The notes: generated from the letters alone by a model not told the origin. Positions 45,865-55,822 are shown, counted from the stretch's first letter. The stretch: DNA of 64,000 nt from Dokdonella immobilis (GCF_900115085.1 NZ_FOVF01000018.1:1-64000); one strand, 5' to 3'. Translations and numbers: made by a program.

Positions 45865-47211
45865 ATGAGCGGACAAGGCGAGACGATTGCCGCCATCGCC
45901 TCGCCGCCGGGGCCCGGTGGCATCGGCGTGATCCGACTCAGCGGCGCGGGCGTCGCGGCGCTGGCCGAGCGCCTGCTCGGCCGGACACCGACACCACGGC
46001 ACGCGCACTACTGCGCGCTCACCGATGCGACTGGCGGTGTGCTTGATCGTGGCCTGCTGCTGCATTTCCCTGCACCGCACTCCTTCACCGGAGAAGATGT
46101 GCTCGAGCTTCAGATGCACGGCAGCCCGGTCATGCTCGGTTGCGTGCTCGAGCGTTGCCTCGAACTCGGCGCGCGCCACGCGCGCCCGGGTGAATTCTCC
46201 GAGCGCGCCTTCCTCAACGGCAGGATCGACCTGGCCCAGGCCGAAGCGATCGCCGATCTGATTGCGAGCGGTTCGGAGGCCGCTGCGCGCGCCGCGGTGC
46301 GCAGTCTCGAGGGCGACTTCTCGCAACAGGTGCACGCCCTGACCGAGAGTGTCGTGCGCCTGCGCGTCTGGATCGAGGCGGCGATCGACTTCCCCGAGGA
46401 GGAAGTCGATTTTCTGGCCGAGCCCACCGTGCTCGAAGACCTCGAGCGCCTGCGCCACCAGCTCGATGAAATCCTCACCGCGAGCCGCCGCGGCGTGCGC
46501 CTGCTCGACGGCCTCCACGTCGTCATCATCGGCCGCCCGAATGCCGGCAAGTCGAGCCTGCTCAACCGCCTGGCGGCCAGCGAGCGCGCGATCGTCACCG
46601 AGATCCCAGGGACCACGCGCGACGTGCTGCGCGAAACCATCCATCTCGACGGCATCGCCCTGACCCTGGTCGATACCGCCGGCCTGCGCGAAACGGCGGA
46701 CCCGATCGAGATCGAAGGCATGCGCCGCGCACGCGCCGAACTCGAGCGCGCCGACCTCGCCGTGCTGGTCAGCGACGACGCCCACGCCGAGTCGGACCAT
46801 GGCCTGCTCGACGTCCTCCCGGCTTCGGCGCAGCGCATCGTCGTGCACAACAAGATCGATCTCGACGGCCACCCTCCCCGCCGCGCCATGGTCGACGGTG
46901 ATACCCATCTGTGGCTGTCGGCACGTACCGGCGAAGGGCTGCCGATGCTGATCCAGGCCTTGAAGGACGTAGCCGATCCCGGGGAAGCAGCCAGCGGCAC
47001 CTTCAGTGCGCGCACCCGCCACGTCGCCGCGTTGCAGCGAGCCAGCGATGGCCTAGAAGCGGCATGGCACGCCCTGACCGAACGGCGCGCCGGCGAACTC
47101 GCCGCCGAGGAACTGCGCGGCGTGCAGCGCGAACTCGGCTCGATCACCGGCGAATTCAGCAACGAGGACCTGCTCGGGCGCATCTTTGCGGACTTCTGCA
47201 TCGGCAAGTAG
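45865..47211 (+). CDS. mnmE: tRNA modification GTPase MnmE
   Basis: The 448-residue GTPase starts MSGQGETIAAIASPPGPGG at 45865. Its domains are an N-terminal folate-binding part, the G domain with GRPNAGKSSLLN (G1), DTAGLRET (G3) and NKIDL (G4), and a C-terminal helical tail ending FCIGK, where the conserved Cys occurs. With MnmG it makes cmnm5U34 in tRNA. The ATPase frame is open far upstream, but this is the conserved start. Confidence 0.97.
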   Translation: MSGQGETIAAIASPPGPGGIGVIRLSGAGVAALAERLLGRTPTPRHAHYCALTDATGGVLDRGLLLHFPAPHSFTGEDVLELQMHGSPVMLGCVLERCLELGARHARPGEFSERAFLNGRIDLAQAEAIADLIASGSEAAARAAVRSLEGDFSQQVHALTESVVRLRVWIEAAIDFPEEEVDFLAEPTVLEDLERLRHQLDEILTASRRGVRLLDGLHVVIIGRPNAGKSSLLNRLAASERAIVTEIPGTTRDVLRETIHLDGIALTLVDTAGLRETADPIEIEGMRRARAELERADLAVLVSDDAHAESDHGLLDVLPASAQRIVVHNKIDLDGHPPRRAMVDGDTHLWLSARTGEGLPMLIQALKDVADPGEAASGTFSARTRHVAALQRASDGLEAAWHALTERRAGELAAEELRGVQRELGSITGEFSNEDLLGRIFADFCIGK

Positions 47212-47436
47212 GCCCTGGGCGCTCCTTGCACCCCTCGATTGCCGCCGTCTCCGGCCGCAAACCACGAGGATTCGCCCGTTTCAAGGACGCACAACCGTCC
47301 AACAGACCAGGCCCTCGAAGGGCAGGTCGAGGGAATGATGCGCAACGGAAAGCGAACACGTCCAACGCGCCGGCAATGGCGCGGTTTCAATCGGCGCCGG
47401 TCACCGGGATAATCGAGGGCCAACAAGGAGGATCCA

Positions 47437-49698
47437 ATGCGTGTGTTCTGGCTCGTCGTCATCCTGCTGTGCGCCAACCGCGTGAGCGCCGATTCGCTGA
47501 CCATCGAAAGCATCTTCGCCGGAGGGGGACTCGATGGCCCGGTGCCGCAGGCCCTGAAGATCTCCCCGGACGGCGCACGCGTCTCGTTCCTGCGTGGCCG
47601 CAAGGACGACCAGAGCCGGCTCGACCTCTGGGAATACAACATCAGGGACAAGACCACACGACGCCTCGTCGATGCCGACGCCATCGACAGCGGCGCCGAA
47701 CTGAGCGATGCCGAGAAGGCCCGTCGCGAACGCGCGCGCCGCGCCGGCCTCAGCGGCATCATCGACTACCAGTGGTCGCCGGACGGCAAGTCGCTGCTGT
47801 TTCCACTGTCAGACAAACTCTATCTCTATACACTTGGCGCCGGCGACAAGTCACTGCGTGAATTGCCGACCGGTGGCGCCGTTATCGATCCGCGCGTCTC
47901 GCCGAAGGGCGGCTTCGTCTCCTTCGTTCGCGGACAGAACCTCTGGGTCATCGACCTCGCCACAGACAAGGCCAGCGCGTTGACGACCGATGGCGGCGAC
48001 ACCATCCACAACGGCGAAGCGGAATTCGTGGCCCAGGAGGAAATGGCGCGCGATCGCGGCTACTGGTGGGCGCCCGATGACTCGGCGATCGCCTTCGAAC
48101 GCTACGATGAATCGGCGGTCGACATCGTCAAGCGCAGCGAAGTCTATGCCGACCGCACCGAAGTCATCGAACAACGCTACCCGGCCGCCGGCAAGGCCAA
48201 TGTCACGGTCAAACTCGGCTTGATCGCCCCGGCGGGTGGCGAGGCGCGCTGGATCGATCTCGGCATCGATCCCGATATCTATCTGGCGCGGGTCGACTGG
48301 CTGGCCGATGGCAGGCGGCTTTCCTACCAGGTCGAAACACGCAACCAGCAACGCCTCGAGTTGCGCATGGTCGAAACCGACAGCCTCGAGCAGCGCACCG
48401 TGCTGAGCGAGAGCAGCGCAACCTGGATCAACCTCAACGACGACCTGCGCTTCCTTGCCGACGGCAAGACCCTGCTCTGGGCCAGCGAACGCAGCGGCTA
48501 CAAGCACCTTTACCTGTACGGGCTCGACGGCACGCTACGTCACGCGGTCAGTGCCGGCGACTGGAACATCGACAAGCTGCTGGCAGTCGACGAAGCGGCG
48601 GCAACCGTCTACGTGCAGTCGAACCGCGACTTCGTACCCGATACCCAGGTCTATGCGCTCAAGCTCGACGGCAGCGAGGCCGATGCCCCACGCCGCATCA
48701 GCGAGCGCGACGGCACCCACACGACCACGTTTGCCGATGACGCGAGCTTCTACGTGGACACCTTCAGCAATCCGAAAACGCCGCCCCAGGTCAGCGTGCG
48801 CAAGCCCGATGGCAGCCTGCTCGCCTGGATCGAACAGAACACGCTTGACGACACCCACCCGTATGCGGCCTACCGGGCCACATCGATCGAACCGGAATTC
48901 GGCACCCTCAAGGCCGACGACGGGCAAACCCTGTATTACCGGTTGTACAAGCCGGCCGGCTTCGACCCAGCCAAGCGCTACCCGGTGTTCAATTTTTACT
49001 ACGGCGGCCCTGGCGTGCAGAAGGTGGTCCGTGCCTGGGGTGACTCCGGTTCGGCGCATGCCTCGCAACAGGTCAAGTTCCTCGAGTACATGGCCCAGCA
49101 GGGCTATGTCGTGTTCACCCTCGACAACCGCGGCATGGCCCGGCGCGGACGCAGCTTCTCGGACGTGATCTACCGCCAACTCGGCAATGCCGAGGTGCTC
49201 GACCAGCTGGCCGGCATCCGCTGGCTCGCAGCGCAGCCCTGGGTCGATGCCCGGCGCATCGGCGTATTCGGCTGGAGCTACGGCGGCTACATGACGACGA
49301 TGCTGCTGAGCAAGGCCTCCGATGCGATCGCCGGAGGCATCGCCGTGGCCCCGGTCACCGACTGGGCCCTGTACGACACGCATTACACGGAACGCTACCT
49401 GTCGACGCCAGCGGACAACCCGGCCGGCTACATCCGCAGTGCGCCGTTCGCCTGGCTCGACGGCCTCAGCTCGCGCCTGTTCCTCGTCCATGGCATGGCC
49501 GATGACAACGTCCTGTTCGAAAATTCGACCAAGCTCATGGCCGAATTGCAGCTGCGTGGCATCCCGTTCGACCTGATGACCTATCCGGGCGGCAAGCACG
49601 GCCTGGCCACGACATCGATGCGCCTGCACGTCTATCATGCGATCGCCGACTGGTTCGATCGCAACATCAAGGCGCGAGCGACGCACAGCGACCACTAG
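47437..49698 (+). CDS. Secreted dipeptidyl peptidase IV (S9B family)
   Basis: The 753-residue enzyme has a short signal peptide (FWLVVILLCANRVSADS), a beta-propeller (DPP4_N; SPDGKSLLFPLSDKLYL, YWWAPDDSAIAFERYDES), and a C-terminal hydrolase with the nucleophile in FGWSYGGYMTT, Asp in GMADDNVLF and His in YPGGKHGL. It releases X-Pro dipeptides. GGAGG lies six bases before ATG 47437. Its stop TAG (49696-49698) is supplied by the CTAG end of repeat copy B. Confidence 0.92.
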   Translation: MRVFWLVVILLCANRVSADSLTIESIFAGGGLDGPVPQALKISPDGARVSFLRGRKDDQSRLDLWEYNIRDKTTRRLVDADAIDSGAELSDAEKARRERARRAGLSGIIDYQWSPDGKSLLFPLSDKLYLYTLGAGDKSLRELPTGGAVIDPRVSPKGGFVSFVRGQNLWVIDLATDKASALTTDGGDTIHNGEAEFVAQEEMARDRGYWWAPDDSAIAFERYDESAVDIVKRSEVYADRTEVIEQRYPAAGKANVTVKLGLIAPAGGEARWIDLGIDPDIYLARVDWLADGRRLSYQVETRNQQRLELRMVETDSLEQRTVLSESSATWINLNDDLRFLADGKTLLWASERSGYKHLYLYGLDGTLRHAVSAGDWNIDKLLAVDEAAATVYVQSNRDFVPDTQVYALKLDGSEADAPRRISERDGTHTTTFADDASFYVDTFSNPKTPPQVSVRKPDGSLLAWIEQNTLDDTHPYAAYRATSIEPEFGTLKADDGQTLYYRLYKPAGFDPAKRYPVFNFYYGGPGVQKVVRAWGDSGSAHASQQVKFLEYMAQQGYVVFTLDNRGMARRGRSFSDVIYRQLGNAEVLDQLAGIRWLAAQPWVDARRIGVFGWSYGGYMTTMLLSKASDAIAGGIAVAPVTDWALYDTHYTERYLSTPADNPAGYIRSAPFAWLDGLSSRLFLVHGMADDNVLFENSTKLMAELQLRGIPFDLMTYPGGKHGLATTSMRLHVYHAIADWFDRNIKARATHSDH

Positions 49699-49861
49699 CC
49701 CGGATTATTCATGAATTTCACGCGCCCTCGCTTGTCCCTTGAATCCACGCGGCTTTTCGCTCATTCGGCGATAGGGCCCGCTATCCCCTCAATCGCGAAA
49801 AACCGCCTGAATCCAAGGTCCTGCGCGATCATCGCGCGAATTCACGAATAATCCGGGCTAG
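49695..49861 (-). repeat. 167-bp palindromic MITE/REP-like element, copy B
   Basis: Starting and ending with CTAGCCCGGAT-type inverted repeats, this element is the reverse complement of copy A at 10858-11024, with the same length and about four substitutions. It lies between the DPP-IV and LemA genes. Like copy A it abuts the stop codon of the preceding gene, suggesting CTAG or TA target preference. Confidence 0.85.
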
Positions 49862-49902
49862 CGCGGTTCTCGCCAGGAAAATCTCTCGGGGGGCGTCCAG
49901 GC

Positions 49903-50436
49903 ATGCTGATCGGGGTGATCGTCGCGGTTCTCGCGCTGCTGCTCGGCGCCATCGTCATCTTCAATCGGCTGGTCGCCGAGCGCAATCAGATGCGCGCGGC
50001 CTGGAGCGACATCGACGTGCAGCTGATGCGCCGGCACGACCTGACCCCGCAACTGGTCACCGCGGTCAAGGCCTATGCCGATCACGAGCGCGCCACCCTG
50101 ACCACGGTCAGCGAGCTGCGGACCCGCGCCGAGGCCGCCGCCGGCCTCGGCGATCGCGCCCGTCTCGAGGATGAACTCGGCCGCCAGATCGAGCGCCTGC
50201 TGGCCCTGCAGGAAAGCTATCCGGATCTCAAGGCCAGCGACAACTTCCTGCAGTTGCAGCGCGACCTGGTCGCCATCGAGGACCACCTGCAGTACGCCAG
50301 GCGCTACTACAACGGCGCCGTGCGTCAGCTCAACACCCGCATCGAGCATTTTCCCGACCTGATCGTGGCCCGCATGGCCGGCTTTCAACGTGGAGAATTC
50401 TTCGAAGCCAATGCGCAAACGAGGAGTCCGCCATGA
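49903..50436 (+). CDS. LemA family membrane protein
   Basis: The 177-residue protein has an N-terminal membrane helix (LIGVIVAVLALLLGAIVIF) followed by a long helical bundle with AWSDIDVQLMRRHDLTPQL, the LemA signature, and ARRYYNGAVRQLNTRIEHFP. Function is unknown; in several bacteria it lies beside a glycine-rich DUF2207/TPM membrane protein, as here. It overlaps the next gene by four bases (50433). Confidence 0.9.
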   Translation: MLIGVIVAVLALLLGAIVIFNRLVAERNQMRAAWSDIDVQLMRRHDLTPQLVTAVKAYADHERATLTTVSELRTRAEAAAGLGDRARLEDELGRQIERLLALQESYPDLKASDNFLQLQRDLVAIEDHLQYARRYYNGAVRQLNTRIEHFPDLIVARMAGFQRGEFFEANAQTRSPP

Positions 50437-52328
50437 TCCGCACGCTGGTCCTGTCGCTGGTCCTGTTCTGCAGTCTCGCGGCGCACGCCGACGAGCGCAT
50501 CCTGCTCTTCCACAGCGACATCGAGATCGCCGCCGACTCGACCATGACCGTGGTCGAGACGATCCGCGTGCGCGCCGAGGGCGACCGCATCCGTCGCGGC
50601 ATCTACCGCGATTTCCCGACCCACTACCAGGATCGCTACGGCAACCGCGTCAACGTGCTGTTCGAGCCGCTCGACGTCAGCCGCGACGGCAAACCCGAAA
50701 AGTGGCATGCCGAGGGGCTTTCCAATGGCGTACGCGTCTACTTCGGCGACCCCGAGGTCTATCTCGGCAGCGGTGAGTTCAGCTACCGCTTCCGCTATCG
50801 CACGGCGCGCCAGCTCGGCTTCTTCGAGGACCACGACGAGCTGTACTGGAACGTCACCGGCAATGGTTGGGATTTCACTATCGACGAGGCCAGCGCGAGC
50901 GTGCACCTGCCGGGAAATCCGTCGGCGGACAGCATCCGGGTCGAGGGCTATACCGGTCCGCAAGGCGCCAAGGGCCAGGCCTACAGCGCCGAAACGGGTA
51001 GTGATGGCGCGCAGGCGAGAATCGTGACGACGCGCGCCCTGCCTCCGCAAAACGGCCTGACCGTGGTGGTCAGCTTTCCCAAGGGCATCGTGACCAGGCC
51101 CGACCTGGCCCGCAACCTGAGCTGGTTCGCCGCCGACAACCGGCGCGAGGCGGTCATGGCGATCGGCCTGCTGGTCCTGACCGGGTTCCTCTACCTGCAA
51201 TGGCGACGGGTCGGCCGCGATCCGAAGGGTGGCGTGGTCATTCCCGAATACGATCCGCCGGCCGGTCTGTCGCCGGCGGCGGTGCGCTATATCCGGCGCA
51301 TGGCCTATGACGACCGCTGCTTCGCCGCCGACATGGTCGCGCTCGGCGTGCGCGGCAGCGTGCGCATCCGCAAGGACGGCAAGTCCGATTACTCGATCGA
51401 ACGCATGCCGGGTAGCCATCCCGCCAACGACGTGCCCGAGTCGGAACGCACCCTCTATGAGGGCCTGCTCGGCAGCCGCAGTTCGCTCGAGTTCGACGAC
51501 AAGAACCACGCGATCATCGGCCCCGCCCGCAGCGCCCACCAGAAGCTGCTCGATTCGACCCAGGCGAAGCCGAACTTCCGCCGCAACGACGGCATCGGCT
51601 GCCTCGGCGGCCTGATCGCAATCGCTGCGATCGTGGCCGCCTTCCTGATCGATCCGCTGTCGGTCAACGCGCCGGTCATCGTGCCGACCGTCGCCGTTTT
51701 CATCCTGGCTTCGATCCTCAGTGGCATCGTGGTCAACGCCGTGGTCGCCTGGAAGGACGGCCGGCGGCCAGTCGGCCTGATCATCGGCGCGATCATCGTC
51801 ATGGTCGTGCTGGTCGTTGCCGCCGGGTACCTGAGCGTCAGCACGAGTGTCCTCTGTGCCCTGCTGGTCGCCTTGCTCTCTGCCGTCCAGGTGCCGTTTG
51901 CGCACTGGATGAAGGCACCCACGCCGGCCGGACGCAAGCTGCTCGACCGCATCGAAGGCCTGCGCCTCTATCTCGGCGTCGCCGAACGCCAGGACCTGGC
52001 CCGGGCCAAGGCGCCGCCGATGAGCGTCGAGGAATACCAGCGCCTGCTGCCCTACGCGCTTGCCCTCGATGTCGAAAAGACCTGGGGCGACCAGCTGGCC
52101 GCAGCGATCGGTCCGGCCGCGGTCGCTGCCGCAGCCGCCGGCATGGCCTGGTACGCGGCCAGCGATTCGAGCCGCGGCTTCGACGCCAGTAGCTTCGGCA
52201 GCTCACTCGGCTCGAGCCTGAGCAGCGCGATCAGCTCCTCGGCAAGCCCGCCCGGATCGTCATCGGGTGGCGGTGGCGGTGGATCCTCGGGCGGCGGTGG
52301 AGGCGGCGGCGGCGGCGGGGGGTGGTGA
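50433..52328 (+). CDS. DUF2207 membrane protein with poly-Gly C-terminus
   Basis: The 631-residue protein has a signal peptide (LVLSLVLFCSLAAHADERIL), a large N-terminal beta domain (DUF2207; HSDIEIAADSTMTVVETIRV and EGDRIRRGIYRDFPT), a membrane region with several helices after about 240, and a C-terminal tail SSGGGGGGSSGGGGGGGGGG-W. It forms a four-base overlap with lemA, a pairing seen widely. The Gly-rich tail is typical of this family. Function is unknown; a role in envelope stress or protein quality control is inferred. Confidence 0.85.
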   Translation: MIRTLVLSLVLFCSLAAHADERILLFHSDIEIAADSTMTVVETIRVRAEGDRIRRGIYRDFPTHYQDRYGNRVNVLFEPLDVSRDGKPEKWHAEGLSNGVRVYFGDPEVYLGSGEFSYRFRYRTARQLGFFEDHDELYWNVTGNGWDFTIDEASASVHLPGNPSADSIRVEGYTGPQGAKGQAYSAETGSDGAQARIVTTRALPPQNGLTVVVSFPKGIVTRPDLARNLSWFAADNRREAVMAIGLLVLTGFLYLQWRRVGRDPKGGVVIPEYDPPAGLSPAAVRYIRRMAYDDRCFAADMVALGVRGSVRIRKDGKSDYSIERMPGSHPANDVPESERTLYEGLLGSRSSLEFDDKNHAIIGPARSAHQKLLDSTQAKPNFRRNDGIGCLGGLIAIAAIVAAFLIDPLSVNAPVIVPTVAVFILASILSGIVVNAVVAWKDGRRPVGLIIGAIIVMVVLVVAAGYLSVSTSVLCALLVALLSAVQVPFAHWMKAPTPAGRKLLDRIEGLRLYLGVAERQDLARAKAPPMSVEEYQRLLPYALALDVEKTWGDQLAAAIGPAAVAAAAAGMAWYAASDSSRGFDASSFGSSLGSSLSSAISSSASPPGSSSGGGGGGSSGGGGGGGGGGGW

Positions 52329-52337
52329 ACGAAGGCC

Positions 52338-52440
52338 GGGAATGGGGAATGGAGAATGGAGAATCGAAAGAGCCAAGCAGGAAACGAAAGGATTCGGAAC
52401 CACGCGGTTAACGCCTCCCCATTCCCTATTCTCCATTCCC
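52338..52440. repeat. GGGAAT/ATTCCC hairpin repeat A
   Basis: Left arm GGGAATGGGGAATGGAGAAT and right arm ATTCCCTATTCTCCATTCCC are complementary over about 30 bases around an unrelated 50-base loop. It lies between the convergent DUF2207 and DUF971 genes. It is one of four copies between 52.3 and 55.1 kb. Confidence 0.85.
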
Positions 52441-52447
52441 AGCGCCA

Positions 52448-52801
52448 TCAGGCGCATCTCGATTTCCCCGCTGCCTCGAGCGCGGCCAGATACTCGGCCC
52501 AGTTCTTCGCCTGATCGCGACCGAGCTCGTAGAGCGTTTCCCAGGAGAAGATGCCGGTCTGGTGGCCATCGCTGAACTTGAGCAGCACGGCGTAGTTGCC
52601 GACCGGAACGATCTCGTCGATGGCGACGTCGATCTTGCCGGCAACGAGCACCTTCTGGCCCGGCCCATGCCCCTGCACTTCCGCACTCGGTGAGTTGACC
52701 CGAAGGTATTCGGCCGGCAAGCGGAACACCTCGCCGTCATCGAAACCGACTTCGAGCGCATGCGAGGCGCGGTGCAGGGTGAGCTGGGTGGGGGTGGGCA
52801 T
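52448..52801 (-). CDS. DUF971 (gamma-butyrobetaine hydroxylase-like N-terminal domain) protein
   Basis: The 117-residue protein contains LTLHRASHALEVGFDDGEVF, LPAEYLRVNSPSAEVQGHG and NYAVLLKFSDGHQTGIFSWE, characteristic of the DUF971 domain, which also forms the N-terminal zinc-type domain of butyrobetaine hydroxylases. Stand-alone copies are commonly near hslVU in this lineage (from memory). It begins next to repeat B and ends next to repeat A. Confidence 0.85.
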   Translation of the reverse strand: MPTPTQLTLHRASHALEVGFDDGEVFRLPAEYLRVNSPSAEVQGHGPGQKVLVAGKIDVAIDEIVPVGNYAVLLKFSDGHQTGIFSWETLYELGRDQAKNWAEYLAALEAAGKSRCA

Positions 52802-52807
52802 TTTTTG

Positions 52808-52910
52808 GGGGAATAGGGAATGGGGAATAGGGAATGGGTCAAGCCAAAGCGGCCAACCGCGATATGGGGCTCTTGCTTTTCCTATTCCCTATTCCCTACT
52901 CCCCATTCCC
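52808..52910. repeat. GGGAAT/ATTCCC hairpin repeat B
   Basis: Left arm GGGAATAGGGAATGGGGAAT, right arm ATTCCCTATTCCCTACTCCC, with an unrelated central part. It lies between the DUF971 start (52801) and the stop of the next gene (52917), filling the whole gap. Confidence 0.85.
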
Positions 52911-52916
52911 AGTCCT

Positions 52917-53531
52917 TCAATGCACCGAATCCGAAACCGGCATGCGCGGGCTCATCGGGTCGGTCGGCGTGCCGGCGACGAGCCACAGCGCATCGAGGTA
53001 ACCGGTGCCGAAGCCGATCGAGGCGATTTCATCGAAGCCGTAGTCGCCGGCATCGGCATGCCAGTGCGCATTCGGATCGACCTCGCGCAACAGCAGGGCA
53101 TCGTTCTCGATGCCGACCAGCTGGCCGATGTAGCTGACCTCGCCGTCCTCGTCCTCGATCACGTTCACCGACAACAGCGGCGCGAAGCGCATCGCTGCTT
53201 CGGCAATCGCCGCCCAGCTGTCGAGCGGAAAATCCTCCGGGATGGCGAGTGGCTCGTTGCGCAGGGCCAGCGCCTTCTCGACGAACTCGCGCGAGGGATC
53301 TTCCTCGACCTGAGTCAGGTCGGCAATCGAGAGCACGACATAGCCGTCGAAGCGCATGGCGTCGCCGACCTCGGCGATCAAGCAGAACTCACGCGAGAGG
53401 CCGACCACATAGCCGTGGATCCACCCCGGCTGGACCCGCTCGCGGGCGAAACGCATCGGAATTCGCTGCTCGAGGGCTTCGCGCAGAAGCACGCGAACAC
53501 CGCGGGATTTGAACGGAACAACAGTACTCAT
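52917..53531 (-). CDS. Conserved hypothetical protein, 204 aa
   Basis: It begins MSTVVPFKSRGVRVLLREAL. Mainly beta-strand with EFCLIAEVGDAMRFDGYVVL, SYIGQLVGIENDALLLREVD and ASIGFGTGYLDALWLVAG, it looks like a repeated small beta-barrel (Sm/Tudor-like) architecture. No signal peptide is seen. Function unknown; no named family recognised. It lies in the hslU-DUF971 block between repeats B and C. Confidence 0.65.
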   Translation of the reverse strand: MSTVVPFKSRGVRVLLREALEQRIPMRFARERVQPGWIHGYVVGLSREFCLIAEVGDAMRFDGYVVLSIADLTQVEEDPSREFVEKALALRNEPLAIPEDFPLDSWAAIAEAAMRFAPLLSVNVIEDEDGEVSYIGQLVGIENDALLLREVDPNAHWHADAGDYGFDEIASIGFGTGYLDALWLVAGTPTDPMSPRMPVSDSVH

Positions 53532-53576
53532 GGCGCTATGGTCGGATGAATGGCTTGCCGCTGCAACTGCAGTGGC

Positions 53577-53674
53577 GGGAATGGAGAATGGGGAATGGGG
53601 AATGGGGAAGAGCAAACGGCGTGAAATTGCAGTCTTTGCTTCACACCATTCCCCATTCCCTATTCTCCATTCCC
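53577..53674. repeat. GGGAAT/ATTCCC hairpin repeat C
   Basis: Left arm GGGAATGGAGAATGGGGAAT and right arm ATTCCCCATTCCCTATTCTC form a stem with a 40-base loop. It lies between hslU (stop 53680) and the 204-aa gene. Confidence 0.85.
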
Positions 53675-53679
53675 GGCAA

Positions 53680-55017
53680 CTAGAGGATGTAACGCGACAG
53701 ATCCTCGTCCTTGACCAGTTCGCCGAGATGGGTGTCGACGTAGGCCGCATCGATGCTGAACGAGCCGCCGTCATGGTCGGAGGCGGTGAACGAGATCTCG
53801 TCGAGCAGGCGTTCGAGCACGGTGTGCAGGCGTCGCGCGCCGATGTTCTCGGTGCGCTCGTTGACCTGGAAGGCCACTTCGGCAAGTCGCCTGATGCCGT
53901 CGTCGGTGAACGCGAGCGTGACGCCTTCGGTGGCCAGCAAGGCGGTGTACTGCTTGGTCAGGGCGTGTTGCGGTTCGCTCAGGATGCGCCGGAAGTCCTC
54001 GGCGGTCAGCGCGCCGAGCTCGACCCGGATCGGAAAACGGCCCTGCAGCTCGGGAATCAGGTCGGAGGGCTTGGCCAGCGAGAATGCGCCCGAAGCGATG
54101 AACAGGATGTGGTCGGTGCGCACGATGCCGTGCTTAGTCGTCACCGTCGAGCCCTCGACCAGCGGCAACAGGTCGCGCTGCACGCCCTCGCGGCTGACCC
54201 CGGCGCCACTGAACTCGCCGCGCTGGGCGACCTTGTCGATCTCGTCGATGAAGACAATGCCGTTCTGCTCGCAGTTCTCGATCGCCTTCTGCTTGATGTC
54301 CTCGTCGTTGACCAGCTTGCCGGCCTCTTCCTCGATCAGCAGCGGCCGGGCCTGGGCGACGCTGAGCTTGCGCTTCTGCGTGCGCGACCCGGACAGCGAC
54401 TGGAACATGCCATGCAGCTGGTTGGTCATCTCCTCCATGCCGGGCGGAGCCATGATCTCGACGCCGATGTTGAGGGCCACCTCGATTTCGATCTCGCGCG
54501 CGTCGAGCTGTCCTTCGCGGTACTGCTTGAGCAGCTTCTGCCGCGTCTCGGTGGCCCGTTCGTCGGCCTGGACCGGTTCATTGGCGAAACCGACCGTCTG
54601 CCGGCGTGGCAGCAGCGCATCGAGGATGCGGTCCTCGGCGCGATCCTCGGCCTGGCTGCGCACGCGCGCCTTGGCCTGCTCGCGGGCCATCTTCACGGCG
54701 GCTTCGGCGAGGTCGCGGATGATCTGCTCGACGTCCTTGCCGACGTAACCGACCTCGGTGAACTTGGTCGCCTCGACCTTGATGAACGGCGCATTCGCGA
54801 GCGCCGCCAGGCGTCGCGCGATCTCGGTCTTGCCGACCCCGGTCGGACCGATCATGAGGATGTTCTTCGGCGTCACCTCGTTGCGCAATTCGACATCGAG
54901 CTGCATGCGCCGCCAGCGGTTGCGCAGGGCGATCGAGACCGCCCGCTTGGCCGCATTCTGGCCAATGATGTAGCGGTCGAGCTCATGGACGATTTCGCGG
55001 GGGGTCATTTCCTGCAT
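53680..55017 (-). CDS. hslU: ATP-dependent protease ATPase subunit HslU
   Basis: The 445-residue AAA+ unfoldase begins [20 protein letters not shown]. Walker [18 protein letters not shown], pore motif [14 protein letters not shown], Walker [13 protein letters not shown] and sensor [13 protein letters not shown] are present, and it ends with DLSRYIL, the canonical HslU tail that inserts into HslV. It lies downstream of hslV, separated by repeat D. Confidence 0.96.
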   Translation of the reverse strand: MQEMTPREIVHELDRYIIGQNAAKRAVSIALRNRWRRMQLDVELRNEVTPKNILMIGPTGVGKTEIARRLAALANAPFIKVEATKFTEVGYVGKDVEQIIRDLAEAAVKMAREQAKARVRSQAEDRAEDRILDALLPRRQTVGFANEPVQADERATETRQKLLKQYREGQLDAREIEIEVALNIGVEIMAPPGMEEMTNQLHGMFQSLSGSRTQKRKLSVAQARPLLIEEEAGKLVNDEDIKQKAIENCEQNGIVFIDEIDKVAQRGEFSGAGVSREGVQRDLLPLVEGSTVTTKHGIVRTDHILFIASGAFSLAKPSDLIPELQGRFPIRVELGALTAEDFRRILSEPQHALTKQYTALLATEGVTLAFTDDGIRRLAEVAFQVNERTENIGARRLHTVLERLLDEISFTASDHDGGSFSIDAAYVDTHLGELVKDEDLSRYIL

Positions 55018-55029
55018 GATCTTGGAGCC

Positions 55030-55124
55030 GGGAATGGGGAATGGAGAATCGGGAATGGTAAAAGCCGCAGGGAAGGAACTGGAATTCGGGTTTCGGTCTT
55101 TACCATTCCCTATTCCCCATTCCC
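55030..55124. repeat. GGGAAT/ATTCCC hairpin repeat D (overlaps hslV 3' end)
   Basis: Left arm GGGAATGGGGAATGGAGAAT and right arm ATTCCCTATTCCCCATTCCC. It fills the hslV-hslU gap and overlaps the last hslV codons, so the final residues GVGNGE of HslV are encoded by the repeat. Confidence 0.85.
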
Positions 55125-55661
55125 GACTCCCAGCTCTTCTACAGTCACATTGCCGTTCGTATAGATGCAGATGTCGCCGGCGATCTTGAGCGCCTGTTCG
55201 ACGATCGTGCGAGCGTCGAGTTCGGTGTTTTCGATCAGGGCCTTGGCGGCGGCCTGGGCGTAGGGTCCGCCCGAGCCGATCGCGATCAGGCCGCTTTCCG
55301 GCTCGACGACGTCGCCATTGCCCGAAATGAGCAGCGAGGCGTCCTTGTCGGCGACCGCCAGCATGGCCTCGAGGCGACCGAGCCGGCGGTCGGTGCGCCA
55401 ATCCTTGGCCAGCTCGACCGCGGCACGGGTCAGGTTGCCGCTGAAGCGCTCGAGCTTTTGTTCGAACAGTTCGAACAGGGTGAACGCATCGGCCGTGGCG
55501 CCGGCGAAGCCAGCCAGAACGTCGCCCTTGCCGAGGCGACGCAGCTTGCGCGCATTGGCCTTCATGATCGTATTGCCGAGGGTGACCTGGCCGTCGCCAC
55601 CGATGACGACCCGGCCGTTGCGGCGCACGGAGACTATGGTGGTGGCGTGGAACGATTCCAT
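55110..55661 (-). CDS. hslV: ATP-dependent protease peptidase subunit HslV
   Basis: The 183-residue threonine protease begins [20 protein letters not shown]. The catalytic threonine is the first Thr after FHA, implying removal of a six-residue propeptide. [16 protein letters not shown] and [14 protein letters not shown] are family motifs. Its C-terminus, [12 protein letters not shown], enters repeat D, so the last residues differ from the family norm. It forms the HslUV protease with the downstream hslU. Confidence 0.93.
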   Translation of the reverse strand: MESFHATTIVSVRRNGRVVIGGDGQVTLGNTIMKANARKLRRLGKGDVLAGFAGATADAFTLFELFEQKLERFSGNLTRAAVELAKDWRTDRRLGRLEAMLAVADKDASLLISGNGDVVEPESGLIAIGSGGPYAQAAAKALIENTELDARTIVEQALKIAGDICIYTNGNVTVEELGVGNGE

Positions 55662-55822
55662 CGGGACTCCGCGAACGGCTGGGAAAGCCCTATCTGGGGG
55701 CCTGGGTCGCCATTCCAAGGGTTTGCGCCCGGGCACAGCCCGGCATTGCACCTGGTTTATCGGCGCGACAAAGAGAGGCCGGCGCGAGGCCGGCCTCCGA
55801 GGGCGCGATCGGGACTGGAGGC

